Assembly (NCBI RefSeq): GCF_001040945.1
Contig: NZ_CP011930.1
Location: forward strand, 5,203,021-5,267,020
Direction: 5' to 3'
Source of the DNA: Herbaspirillum seropedicae
Lineage (GTDB): Bacteria > Pseudomonadota > Gammaproteobacteria > Burkholderiales > Burkholderiaceae_D
Length of the DNA stretch: 64,000 bases
The translations under genes were made by a program, and so were the position numbers. This document shows, one piece after another, positions 18,441 to 27,451 of this stretch (position 1 is its first letter; every line of letters begins with the position of its first letter). The notes below the pieces were generated by a model that was not told the DNA's origin, ran no database searches, and saw only the letters and a list, made by a program, of their open reading frames with translations.

Positions 18441-18456
18441 AACCTGGCTCAGCCGG
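18426..18456. repeat. perfect 11-bp inverted repeat in the scar region
   Basis: Arms ccggctgagcc (18426-18436) and ggctcagccgg (18446-18456) flank a 9-base spacer. There is no T-run on either side, so it is not a typical terminator. It lies between the transposase fragment and the hsdR 3' end and may be part of the degraded mobile element. The remaining stretch 18457-18588 holds no recognisable gene. Confidence 0.5.
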
Positions 18457-18588
18457 CGGAAGGTATCCTGGGTGGCCAGGTCGCCTCGGTGATGTTGCTA
18501 AAAAAATGTGTGGGGGAGGAATGGCAGGGATGTCCGCTGGAGCGGGAGGCTATCTCTTAACCTGCACCGTCCCCGTTGCTATTTCGTC

Positions 18589-21500
18589 TCACGTTTTCTC
18601 ATTAGACACATCCAGCGCAAAATCACCGTGAACGATAAACATGCGCAGCAAGTTTTCGGTCTTGATATTCACTTTAAAGGCAGGAATGCTTTTCCCTTCC
18701 TGCGCCTCAAAATAGGCCTTGGCCTTCTGCTTGTCCACCGTTGCCAACAGCGCATCAAAGCGGCCGAATTCGTTCAAATTGACGTCGGTCGTTTTTGCGT
18801 TCATCAAGGCCAGCAACTTGCTCGCATCAATTCCAAGGCCTTCAACGATGGCTTCGATTTCCTTGTTCTTTGCTTGCGCTTGGTAATCAGCAAGGTAATC
18901 GCGAAACGTACGATTGGGGTCGATCTGCACATCGCCACGCTGGATGTCGTGCAGAAAAATCTCGGCAATTCTCTGGTCTTCTTGGGAAAGTGACGTAAAG
19001 GAGCGGTGCAATTCGGCCAACGTGGCTTCCTTAGCCTGCTCGTCCCCGCCATGCAAAACTTTCAGAAACTTCGCAAAGCGCGAGTTCATGTAATCGGCGT
19101 CGATCTTGCCGGTGTCGATTTCGGTGATGTGGCTGTCAATGTCGAAGGGAATGCTCTCACCACTTCCGACGCTACCGCCACCAAGCTCTTTGTAGCGCTG
19201 CAACAGCGTCAGATATTGATGATGGCTGATAGTCAGCGTGACTTGCATCTTGGCGTCATCACCAAATTCATAAACTGATTTCTCCCACGTAAAGCCCTGG
19301 ATTCTTGCCGCTTCCAAAATAGCGCTGAACCGATTGAATTGCTTGGCAAAGGCTGCGCGTGCAGCCAGATCGTCGGGTAGCTTAGAGAAATCCGTAATGC
19401 CCGCTGCACTGAAGATGGCGCAGATTTCGACAAAACAGGCGTTCATCCGCTCAAGGTTGATCGGCAAGCGATCAGCAAAGAGCCCAATCGGCTTGTCACC
19501 GGAATACAGCTTCACAGCGGCAGCGACGTTGCGCTTCATCGTATGGGGCTTGCGATAATAGCGGATAGTACCAAAAGGCTTATCCGGCCCGAACAGACGG
19601 TTTGTGCGTGAAAACGCCTGAATGATGTTTTCGTACGCCAACAGTTTGTCGAGGTAGAGCGTGTTAACCCATTTTGAATCGAAGCCAGTCAGCATCTGAT
19701 TCACCACAATCAATAAATCGAGCCGCTTCTCGGGCTCAGCTTCAATTCGCTGATAGGGCCTTTTGTGCGCCAAGCGCGCGGCCAGGTCTTTCTTGAAGCC
19801 TGCGTGCGTGCCCAAGTCGAACGTCTGCCCATAAGTGGCGTTGTAGTCTCCGATGATTTCGACCAAACCCGCAGTCTTAAACTCAGGATCGCATCCCCCG
19901 TCGTCGTCATTGATATTCGGATCAAAGAGCGCAGTGACTTTTAATTGTGGGCACTGCGCCTTCATTAACCGGTAGTAGATTATCGCGTCTGGGATACTGC
20001 TGGTGGCCAAGATGGCGTGAAACTTATGACCCTGGCTCAGAGTGACCCAATTATTGGCAATGTCTTGAACGACCGCGTGCCGATGTTCGTCGCACTCATA
20101 CTGAGAAATAGGCAGATGGTCTTCGATACCGCTTTGATAAACACCGGAGCTATCCCGGTGTCCTGCCATCGGTACCTCATTCATGTAGCGGTTGAAGACT
20201 TTCTTTTTCTTTGGGTCGGCAAAGGCTTCTGTGGGTGAAGCAGCTTTGGCCTTTACCAGCGCAACGGCCTGCCGTACATCCTTGTCGCGATAAGTCATCA
20301 CCATATAGGGGTCGAAGCCCAGGACGTTTTTGTCGCGGATCCCGTCGGCAATGCTGTAACGGTGGAGTTCACCGCCGAAGACATCGATCGTGGTGTTGTC
20401 CTTGCGGATGTTTTCCTTATGAATCGGCGTGCCGCTGAAGCCGAAAAACACCGCGCCGGGAAAACTCTCTTTAATATCAATCAACATGTCGCCGAAGGTG
20501 GAGCGATGGCATTCATCCACGATGAACACGATGCGCTTGGCGCGCATCTTTTCCAGGTCATCTCCTTTCAGTCCATCCTCCTCATCCTTGAGGCGGCTCA
20601 TCTTCTGAATGGAGGACACAATCAGCGTATCAGCAGGGTCAGCACTCTTGAGCTTCTTGACCAGTACTTCCGTGTATTCCGTGGCCTGCACCTCGTTGCT
20701 ATCGCCAGCGAAGTTGCGGTAGTTCTGCAGCGTTTGCGTACCCAGTTCAATACGGTCGAGCAGGAACACTACCTTGTCCGCGTCTTTAGAATTTGCGATG
20801 AGCTGTGCCGACTTGAAGCTCGTCATGGTCTTGCCCGACCCCGTGGTGTGCCAGACGTGGCCGCCCAGGCGGTCCGGGTTTTTCCAATCGGTCTTGGCCA
20901 CCTTGTCCGAGATGGCGTGCGCAGCGTAATACTGATAACTGCGCATTACCTTCAGCACACCGTCTGATTCATCGGCAACGGTGTAAAAGCCGATCAACTG
21001 ATGCGCCATCGGGATAGAAAGCAGGCTGGCGGTGAAGGTCTTCCAGTCGTTGATAGGCTCGTTATTGTAGTCCGCCCAATGGAAGGCGTAATCCTTGTTG
21101 AACTTGCTGTCTGGCCCTGGATTGGCAAAGTAAAGCGCCTCGGCGGGCTCCATTGCCACGAAGATCTGTATGAGCGAAAAGAGCCCGCTGAAAATATTCT
21201 CGCGCGAATATTTTTCGATCTGGTTGTAAGCCTGGCTCACCGGCACACTGCTTTTCTTCAGCTCGATGTGAATCACCGGCATACCGTTAATGAGCAGCAG
21301 CAGATCGCCACGGCGGTCGTTGAGCAGCGGCGAGCCGCGCACATAGCGCGGTTGTTGCGCGATCTGGTAGCGGCTCTGCCCGGCCGCAATTTCCAACCGG
21401 TCGTATATCTTCAGGCTCACTTCCTTGCCCAAGTGCAGCGAATCCGCCGGGTTGTCGCGGGTGATCGATACCGTCTTGCCATTGATAAAGCCATTGAGCT

Positions 21501-21738
21501 TGAGCGGCGTGCGCAGTGCGGTGATCTGCTCCATGATCTGCTGCATCTCGCTATCCGTGAGCGGCACCTCATTGAGGCTATCCTTGGCGCGATTGTTCTC
21601 GAAAAGGATCTGCTTCCAGTTCGCCAGCAAGTCCGCTTCGGTCGGATTCTTGATGACATCCGCGTCGCCCCAGCCGCGCTGGCGCAGTACATCGATCAAG
21701 GCGACTTCAAAATCGGATTCTTTGGCAAAGGTAGTCAT
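18589..21738 (-). CDS. hsdR: type I restriction endonuclease subunit R
   Basis: Translocase/nuclease subunit of 1049 residues that pulls and cuts unmethylated DNA in the HsdR2M2S complex. The N-terminal PD-(D/E)XK nuclease is visible as Asp145 (RRGDLLLL), then Glu159 and Lys161 (HIELKKS) and the downstream QxxxY-like QIEKY. The superfamily 2 helicase motor has Walker A TTGSGKT (298-304), DECH (407-410), a motif III-like FSGTPI, and later LLIVVNQMLTGFDSKW. All catalytic residues look intact, so it should be active. It is the last gene of the hsd unit, starting 18 bases after hsdS. Codon and base use are more AT-rich than in the flanking chromosomal genes. Confidence 0.95.
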   Translation of the reverse strand: MTTFAKESDFEVALIDVLRQRGWGDADVIKNPTEADLLANWKQILFENNRAKDSLNEVPLTDSEMQQIMEQITALRTPLKLNGFINGKTVSITRDNPADSLHLGKEVSLKIYDRLEIAAGQSRYQIAQQPRYVRGSPLLNDRRGDLLLLINGMPVIHIELKKSSVPVSQAYNQIEKYSRENIFSGLFSLIQIFVAMEPAEALYFANPGPDSKFNKDYAFHWADYNNEPINDWKTFTASLLSIPMAHQLIGFYTVADESDGVLKVMRSYQYYAAHAISDKVAKTDWKNPDRLGGHVWHTTGSGKTMTSFKSAQLIANSKDADKVVFLLDRIELGTQTLQNYRNFAGDSNEVQATEYTEVLVKKLKSADPADTLIVSSIQKMSRLKDEEDGLKGDDLEKMRAKRIVFIVDECHRSTFGDMLIDIKESFPGAVFFGFSGTPIHKENIRKDNTTIDVFGGELHRYSIADGIRDKNVLGFDPYMVMTYRDKDVRQAVALVKAKAASPTEAFADPKKKKVFNRYMNEVPMAGHRDSSGVYQSGIEDHLPISQYECDEHRHAVVQDIANNWVTLSQGHKFHAILATSSIPDAIIYYRLMKAQCPQLKVTALFDPNINDDDGGCDPEFKTAGLVEIIGDYNATYGQTFDLGTHAGFKKDLAARLAHKRPYQRIEAEPEKRLDLLIVVNQMLTGFDSKWVNTLYLDKLLAYENIIQAFSRTNRLFGPDKPFGTIRYYRKPHTMKRNVAAAVKLYSGDKPIGLFADRLPINLERMNACFVEICAIFSAAGITDFSKLPDDLAARAAFAKQFNRFSAILEAARIQGFTWEKSVYEFGDDAKMQVTLTISHHQYLTLLQRYKELGGGSVGSGESIPFDIDSHITEIDTGKIDADYMNSRFAKFLKVLHGGDEQAKEATLAELHRSFTSLSQEDQRIAEIFLHDIQRGDVQIDPNRTFRDYLADYQAQAKNKEIEAIVEGLGIDASKLLALMNAKTTDVNLNEFGRFDALLATVDKQKAKAYFEAQEGKSIPAFKVNIKTENLLRMFIVHGDFALDVSNEKT

Positions 21739-21756
21739 GGGTGATCAGTAAGCCTT

Positions 21757-23022
21757 TTAGACAAACATTTTTTCCAGGCAGGCGGATTTGATCTGCTGGA
21801 GTTTTTGGAGTTGGGAGGCGTGTTTGGAAATCAGCTCGTCTAGCGTGCGGAAATAGGTGCCGATTTTTTTCTGCTCTTCAAAATCAGGGACTTTGACGAC
21901 AAATTTCCCAAGAGCACTTCGTGAAATGCGCTGCCTTGTACCGCCACCTAAAAAATCATTAACTGTTTCAAAATAACTATCCAGCGAGCAATGCTGCACT
22001 AAGAACGCAGGATCGCAGTTCTTTGCCGTTCGAACTATCGTGCAATCCACTGCCGTAATAACTCTGTGCAGAAGTTTAGGAACTATGCACGCCCGTCCAG
22101 CAGGCTCCGGCAATCTTGAGATCAGAATGTCGCCAGCAAACACTTCCTCGCACTTTAAACGCTCAAAAGTATCGATTGAAATCCATCGCGCTTTATCTGC
22201 CTTGTCGATGAATTCGTTAATGCCTACATTTCCAGTCTGCAGAAGTCGGATTCCACTTGGGCTTTGATCTTTTGACTCTATCCAGTCGCCGTCTGTAAAT
22301 AGATCACAAAGCTCCGCCAGAGTCTTCTCTACCCAATCCCCCGAGAAGTTTTTGAAGCGAATTTCCGGAGTGGTCGCACCGGGCTGCGGGAACATCTTTT
22401 GCAGCATCGCTTTTTTCAGTGCCGCCAGCTTGTCATGCTTGCGCTGATGCAGCCCAATCAGACTATCCAGCTCGCGGAAATACTCGCCAATTTTCGTTTG
22501 CTCTTCTGGATAGCGGGGGAGCATGACAGGTGTACCTTTAGCTTGCTCAACTGTGTAGTGAGCAATTGTGCCAATGTGACTGATGCTTTTAAGGTACTGG
22601 CGAAATGGGGCCGAGGAAAGAAAGGTGAAGAGATAGTGGCTATCCACCGCCTCACGAATTTTGAACCAAAGAAGATCTGCGTCCTTGAAGTACAGCGGAT
22701 CATCGTTTTTGACCAGAAAAGGAATACCGATTGAGCCACCACCAGTGATTAGGATGTCGCCTTTTTTAATACGCCCCACCTTCGCGGAAAGCTCCTCGTA
22801 AAGTTCAACGGAAACGAAAGCTTTGACATTGGCTTCGCCTTTGAAGTGAGAGACGACATCGCTAGATCGGAAGAATGGGACTCCCGATTTGGTCCATTCA
22901 TTTTTATGGACACGTGCAGCAGATGTAATTGGGAACAGCTCACCCAGCTCTCTTTCATCCCAATCGTCACTGAACGCTCCAAACCGAATTCCAGGCAACT
23001 TGCGACCAGTTTGCGCCGTCAT
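21757..23022 (-). CDS. hsdS: type I restriction-modification specificity subunit S
   Basis: DNA-recognition subunit of 421 residues with two target recognition domains (about 20-170 and 228-380). They are separated by matching conserved spacer helices: EEQTKIGEYFRELDSLIGLH near 176-195 and EEQKKIGTYFRTLDELISKH near 384-403, both followed by a K-rich helix ending KMF. The duplicated layout predicts a bipartite target. hsdM ends 1 base before its start and hsdR follows 18 bases after its stop. This gene is the most AT-rich of the three, as expected for the rapidly exchanged specificity gene. The target sequence cannot be read from the protein. Confidence 0.94.
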   Translation of the reverse strand: MTAQTGRKLPGIRFGAFSDDWDERELGELFPITSAARVHKNEWTKSGVPFFRSSDVVSHFKGEANVKAFVSVELYEELSAKVGRIKKGDILITGGGSIGIPFLVKNDDPLYFKDADLLWFKIREAVDSHYLFTFLSSAPFRQYLKSISHIGTIAHYTVEQAKGTPVMLPRYPEEQTKIGEYFRELDSLIGLHQRKHDKLAALKKAMLQKMFPQPGATTPEIRFKNFSGDWVEKTLAELCDLFTDGDWIESKDQSPSGIRLLQTGNVGINEFIDKADKARWISIDTFERLKCEEVFAGDILISRLPEPAGRACIVPKLLHRVITAVDCTIVRTAKNCDPAFLVQHCSLDSYFETVNDFLGGGTRQRISRSALGKFVVKVPDFEEQKKIGTYFRTLDELISKHASQLQKLQQIKSACLEKMFV

Positions 23023-23023
23023 C

Positions 23024-25606
23024 TCAATTCCCTGCCAGCAAAGTTTTCAGTTCTGCAAGGCCTTTAAGGTCGAACTCGCTCCCGTCCAATTGTTCAATCA
23101 TGCCCGCCAGCGTGGTTTCGACCTGTTGGATCTCGTGGGCATTGTCGGCGTAGGTGATGCGATACTTTTCCACGAGGACTTCGAGCTTGCGGACTAAGGT
23201 ATCAATCTGCTGGTCGGGCAGGCCGTGGAGTTCATCAATGAAAGGAGTAATCCACTTGCGTTCTAGCAGAATGTGGACCTGCGCATCAGTCAGTCCTTCA
23301 ATCGTTTTCTTGGTCTTGAGGTGCAGAGCTTCGGCCTCTTTCTTGATGGCTGCTTTCAGATTTTTCTCTTCGGCGAACCATTCGGCGACCTGGATGATTT
23401 TTGCCTCATAAGATTCAGGCTCGACATCGCCGGATTTCTTTACCTCGGCGAGCAAGAGCTTCGCTTCTTTGGCCACAGCAGCCGGGACGAACTTATCCCC
23501 GGCATCGTTGACGGTGTCGTTGGCCTTGTCTTCTTCGCTGAAACTCTCTAGGGTTTCTTCAAGAGAGGCAGTGATTTCGCTAAGACGGTTTTCCTTTTCG
23601 CGCAGCGCATCCAGTTCTCGCTTGTGGTGGATCATCTGCACCAGCTCGAAGGGCATGATGCGGCCCCGCCAGCCCTCTTGCACCTCAACTTCTTTGCCAT
23701 CTTTCTTTTTGATGACGTAATGAGGGTCAACGACGCGAGTAGCCGCGAAACCCTCGGTCTGGATGATTTCCAGATCGACCGCAATCGGTTGCCAGTGATC
23801 GTCAAGGATCTGGTAGGCCTGATATTTGTCGATAAGCGGCAGCGGAGTGAGGCGGGCGAATATTTCTTCGCTGATGAGCGCCTCCTGCTGTGGAATCTGC
23901 AGGGCAAGCATTTTTTCAAGCAGCGCGCCGCGTAACCAGGGCGTAAAATCGGCAAAGGCGGTGTTGAATGCACCGCCGTAGCGTATTACGTCGGCATGTT
24001 CGCGGATGGCTTTGGCAAGCGCTTCCACCCGTGGCGCCACATAGGGCGTGCCATTGTCGATAAACAGAGCTGTGCGCAGAGCGGGGAAGGCGGTCCAGAA
24101 ATCGGCCAGTGCATCCAGCTCGCTTTGTGGAATGCCCCCAAACATGGAGGCGTACAGGTCCCAGCTTTGCGCTGGCTCAGACGAATCCACATAGCGCGGA
24201 ATATTAAGGTTGTAGTCCTTGGCTTGCAGCTCGGCCTTGGGAACGAGGCGGCTATAGCCCGGCACATTGAGGCGACCGGTCACGACGTCGGCGATTTTCT
24301 TGATATCGCAGGCGCGCAGTTTGTTGTTCTTGCCTTCCTTGGCAAAGCCCTTGGAGGCATCCACGATCAGCACATCACTGCTTTCACGCTTTTGCCTCAG
24401 CACGAGGATGATGGTGGGAATACCCGTGCCAAAGAAGATGTTGGACGGCAAACCGATGATGGTTTCGAGATGGTTGTTTTCGATCAGAGTCTTGCGAATC
24501 GCGCCTTCTTCACCGCCCCGGAACAGCACACCGTGCGGCAAGACAATGGCCATGATGCCGTCCGGCTTGAGGTGATAGAGATCGTGCAGCAGAAAGGCGT
24601 AGTCGGCCTTGGACTTGGGCGCAAGGCCGAAGCGGGCGTAGCGCGGATCAGCCTCTTTGTGCTCTGGGTCCCACTTTTGCGAGTACGGCGGATTGGAGAC
24701 GACGGCATCGAGGTAGAGCGGGTTGTAGGAATTAACCGGGTCTTGATCGTCGAAGTACGGCCAATCGTCTTCCAGCGTGTCCGCATTGCGGGTAACGATA
24801 TTGCTGGGCAGGATGCCGCGCATGACGAGGTTCATGCGGGTGAGGTTGTAGGTGTTCTCTTTCAGCTCTTGGGCAAAGTACTTGATGTTGTCCTTGTCCA
24901 CCATGTGCTTGGCGATGGCTTGGCCGATATTGAGCAGCAACGAGCCTGAGCCGCTGGTGGAGTCGTAAATCTGGATGGTCTTGCGATCCTTGAGATGGTG
25001 CGCGATGATCTCGGACATGAGCACGGACACTTCATGCGGCGTGTAGAACTCGCCCGCTTTTTTGCCCGCATTGGCGGCAAACATGCTGATGAGATATTCG
25101 TAGATGAAGCCGAGCACATCGTAGCCCTGGCGGCCATCCATGGGGATGTCCTTGATGAGCTGCAGCAGCGCACTGATCGCCTTGGTCTGGCTGGCTGCGG
25201 ACTCGCCCAGCTTGCTCAAGCCAGTTTCAAGCGTCTTGAAGATGCCGTCAAATAGCCGCTTGTGGTTCGGGTGAATGAGACGGCTAAAGGCAGACAGTGC
25301 CACTCGCACATTGGCGACTTCAAAATCGCCACCCAATGCCAGCCAAGTCGAAAACAGATTGGGATAAGAGATGAAGTAACCCAGGTTGCTCTTGAAGAAG
25401 TTGACGATTTCTTCGTCATCTTCGGAAAGCCCCTGAATATCCTCTTTGCTGAAATCTTGGCTGACTGCAAAACGCTCCAATTTGTCCGACAAGTACTTAT
25501 AGAAAATGAAGCCCAGGATGTAGTCCTTGTATTCATTGGCTTCAATTTTGGATCGCATCTGGTTGGCGGATGCCCAGATTTTTGCCGCTAGTTGTTGCTT
25601 GTTCAC
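23024..25606 (-). CDS. hsdM: type I restriction-modification DNA methyltransferase subunit M, C-terminally extended
   Basis: N6-adenine methyltransferase subunit of about 860 residues. The N-terminal HsdM helical domain (1-150) is followed by GEFYTP (185-190), the SAM-binding motif in STSGSGSLLLNIGQ (about 216-229) and the catalytic NPPY (305-308). About 350 extra residues follow the catalytic core, including a charged, coiled-coil-like stretch rich in Lys and Glu; usual HsdM proteins have about 500-550 residues. GTG at 25606 is chosen because NKQQLAAKIWASANQMRS is the normal HsdM N-terminus; an in-frame ATG at 25726 would add 40 residues with no family character. It is the first gene of the hsd unit. 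Confidence 0.92.
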   Translation of the reverse strand: MNKQQLAAKIWASANQMRSKIEANEYKDYILGFIFYKYLSDKLERFAVSQDFSKEDIQGLSEDDEEIVNFFKSNLGYFISYPNLFSTWLALGGDFEVANVRVALSAFSRLIHPNHKRLFDGIFKTLETGLSKLGESAASQTKAISALLQLIKDIPMDGRQGYDVLGFIYEYLISMFAANAGKKAGEFYTPHEVSVLMSEIIAHHLKDRKTIQIYDSTSGSGSLLLNIGQAIAKHMVDKDNIKYFAQELKENTYNLTRMNLVMRGILPSNIVTRNADTLEDDWPYFDDQDPVNSYNPLYLDAVVSNPPYSQKWDPEHKEADPRYARFGLAPKSKADYAFLLHDLYHLKPDGIMAIVLPHGVLFRGGEEGAIRKTLIENNHLETIIGLPSNIFFGTGIPTIILVLRQKRESSDVLIVDASKGFAKEGKNNKLRACDIKKIADVVTGRLNVPGYSRLVPKAELQAKDYNLNIPRYVDSSEPAQSWDLYASMFGGIPQSELDALADFWTAFPALRTALFIDNGTPYVAPRVEALAKAIREHADVIRYGGAFNTAFADFTPWLRGALLEKMLALQIPQQEALISEEIFARLTPLPLIDKYQAYQILDDHWQPIAVDLEIIQTEGFAATRVVDPHYVIKKKDGKEVEVQEGWRGRIMPFELVQMIHHKRELDALREKENRLSEITASLEETLESFSEEDKANDTVNDAGDKFVPAAVAKEAKLLLAEVKKSGDVEPESYEAKIIQVAEWFAEEKNLKAAIKKEAEALHLKTKKTIEGLTDAQVHILLERKWITPFIDELHGLPDQQIDTLVRKLEVLVEKYRITYADNAHEIQQVETTLAGMIEQLDGSEFDLKGLAELKTLLAGN

Positions 25607-25741
25607 AGTAAGTCCGATGTTTAGAAATTTTTCCCGATTATAAAGTTCTATATGGGGTTCTGACCAAACCGCTTTTTCAGGCTCCCGCCCTGCGTCTGCG
25701 GCCATCGGCCGATCTGCCTCTGGCAAGGTCTGGAGTATCTG

Positions 25742-25765
25742 AACGATCAGTTCCGCTTGATCGTT
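25742..25765. promoter_or_regulatory. 8-bp inverted repeat upstream of hsdM
   Basis: Arms aacgatca (25742-25749) and tgatcgtt (25758-25765) flank an 8-base spacer, about 135 bases upstream of the hsdM GTG and 33 bases past the end of the acetyltransferase gene. It could be an operator for the hsd promoter or a weak terminator of the acetyltransferase; no T-run follows. Confidence 0.35.
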
Positions 25766-25797
25766 GGTCCTGGTTCAATCACATCGCCACGTCGCCA

Positions 25798-26319
25798 TCA
25801 CCCCCCAATACGATCCGGCTCCGTCCGCCCATCCAGCATCAGTTGCAGAAAAGCCAGATCCAGCCACTTGCCGAACTTGGTGCCGACCTGCGGCAGATAG
25901 CCCACCTGCTCAAAACCCAGCTTCTTGTGCAGGTTGATGGAGCCGCTATTGCTGGCGTCGATGCCGGCCACCATCACATGCTTGCCCAGCGCGCGGGCGC
26001 GGGCGATCAAGGCTTCCATCAGCGCCCGCCCCAGGCCTTCGCCACGATGATCCTTGTGCACGTAGACCGAATGCTCCACGGTGTGACGATAGCCATCGAA
26101 AGCGCGCCAGTCGCCAAAGCTGGCATAGCCCAGCACCTTGCCGTCGGCCACCGCTACCAGCACGGGATAGCCGCTCTGGCGGCGTGCGGTCAGCCAGTCT
26201 TCGCGGTTGCGGTCGTCAACCAGGGTCTCGTTCCAGATGGCCGTGGTGTTGGCCACCGCGTCGTTGTAAATCGGGGTGATGCCGGCAATGTCGGCCAGCT
26301 CGGCGTCGCGGATCTGCAT
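25798..26319 (-). CDS. GNAT acetyltransferase, phosphinothricin/methionine sulfoximine acetyltransferase family
   Basis: Acetyl-CoA-dependent N-acetyltransferase of 173 residues. The start IRDAELADIAGITPIYNDAV, then VEHSVYVHKDHRGEGLGRAL (acetyl-CoA pyrophosphate loop HRGEGLG) and NLHKKLGFEQVGYLPQVGTK are the hallmarks of the PAT/Bar/MddA family. These enzymes acetylate glutamate analogues such as methionine sulfoximine or phosphinothricin. ATG at 26319 begins at the domain; the in-frame upstream extension is hydrophobic and unrelated to the family. It is a single gene, not obviously part of the hsd unit although on the same strand. Confidence 0.9.
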   Translation of the reverse strand: MQIRDAELADIAGITPIYNDAVANTTAIWNETLVDDRNREDWLTARRQSGYPVLVAVADGKVLGYASFGDWRAFDGYRHTVEHSVYVHKDHRGEGLGRALMEALIARARALGKHVMVAGIDASNSGSINLHKKLGFEQVGYLPQVGTKFGKWLDLAFLQLMLDGRTEPDRIGG

Positions 26320-26686
26320 GGTGTCGGGAATGTAGAAGATAGAAAGAAATAGAACGGCGTAGAAGAAAAGCGCAGCGGCACAGTGTAGCCGATGTGGAAC
26401 AGTCGCATACGTTACCGCCCTTGTGTTAAGACATCTGACATATACATGTGTTACCATTCGGCAAGCCCGTCAGTGGCTTCCCGTGCATGCCTGGCCTGGC
26501 CGAGCACGACGGAGAACAAGCATGCCCTCGCATGTCTGCAAGACCGGAGACGAGTTGCGCTGTCTGAACTCCACGATCCCGGCACATGACCATTTCCCCA
26601 TTGCCCGCCATTGACTTGCTGTCACGCATGACCTTGCGTCATGAGGCAGGCGCTGGTGTCTCCTATCCACCTCCACTGTATTGACC
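26320..26686. other. intergenic region between acetyltransferase and gluconate-type dehydrogenase genes
   Basis: This 367-bp divergent gap contains no convincing gene. An AT-rich stretch near 26428-26455 (ttgtgttaag through tatacat) is the best place for a promoter, but the -35/-10 spacing is poor. A short inverted repeat atgac/gtcat lies near 26628-26642, upstream of the dehydrogenase operon. Confidence 0.35.
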
Positions 26687-27400
26687 ATGACCTCCAAGTT
26701 CAGTCCCTCGCGTCGTGCCGTCCTGGCCGCTACCGCAGCGGCCGTTCCTCTCGTCTCGATTCCCTTGCTCAAAGAGGCCCAGGCCGATGGCCTGGAAGGC
26801 ATCGAGCTGCAGCACTACAAGCCGGTGTTCTTCAACCCTGCCCAATGGCTCTTCATCCTGGCCGCCTGTGATCGCCTGATCCCCGCCGAAGGGCGCGGAC
26901 CGGGCGCGCTGGAAACCAATGTGCCGGTCTTCATCGACCAGCAGTTGCATGCCGGCCTGGGCAGCGATATCTACCAGCAGGGGCCGCATCAGCCGGATGC
27001 GCCGGCCACGCTGGGTTTCCAGATTCCCTATGCGCCGCAGGATGTCTATCGCATCGGTATCACCCTGACCCAGCAGATCAGCCAGCAACAGCATGGCAAG
27101 CCCTTCGAGCAGCTGGACGCCAAGGACAAGGACGCCTTGCTGACGGCGCTGCAAAAGAATGGCGTGGATTTCGCTGCGCTGGGCGAGAAGTCGATGCGGC
27201 CTTCGCAATTCTTCGGGCAGTTGCTGGGCGATACCAAGAATGGCTACCTGGCCGATCCCATGTACGGCGGCAACAAGGACATGAAGGCCTGGGTCGCCAT
27301 CGGCTTCCCCGGTGCGCGTGCGGCCTACACCGAATGGGTGGACCAGCACAACGTGAAATACCCGCTCGGTCCGGTCAGCCTGTCGGGCAAACGCGCCTGA
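26687..27400 (+). CDS. gluconate 2-dehydrogenase subunit 3 family protein (small, Tat-exported subunit)
   Basis: Small subunit of a membrane-bound periplasmic FAD sugar/sugar-acid dehydrogenase, 237 residues. The N-terminus SPSRRAVLAATAAAVPLVSIP is a twin-arginine signal, which in this family is thought to carry the folded flavoprotein partner across the membrane. The body has the family's WLFILAACDRLIPAEGRGPG and a C-terminal segment ending AYTEWVDQHNV. The gene is followed by the GMC flavoprotein and the triheme cytochrome c, the usual three-gene order. ATG 26687 is preferred to a TTG six bases upstream. Confidence 0.9.
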   Translation: MTSKFSPSRRAVLAATAAAVPLVSIPLLKEAQADGLEGIELQHYKPVFFNPAQWLFILAACDRLIPAEGRGPGALETNVPVFIDQQLHAGLGSDIYQQGPHQPDAPATLGFQIPYAPQDVYRIGITLTQQISQQQHGKPFEQLDAKDKDALLTALQKNGVDFAALGEKSMRPSQFFGQLLGDTKNGYLADPMYGGNKDMKAWVAIGFPGARAAYTEWVDQHNVKYPLGPVSLSGKRA

Positions 27401-27451
27401 AGGGCGCTGCCTGGACTGCTTGCCTCCCTGTCACTCTCTGATTGAATACTC

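Noticed and set aside
18306..18560. 84-codon frame as an intact small gene
   Set aside because: Only the first third resembles a transposase tail; the remainder reads through the inverted repeat and non-coding-like sequence, so it is treated as a decayed fragment.
25727..25797. Second tRNA-Phe fragment expected as the other edge of the hsd island
   Set aside because: I searched this gap by eye for the T-arm and CCA-like sequence and found none; the other boundary is not identifiable here.
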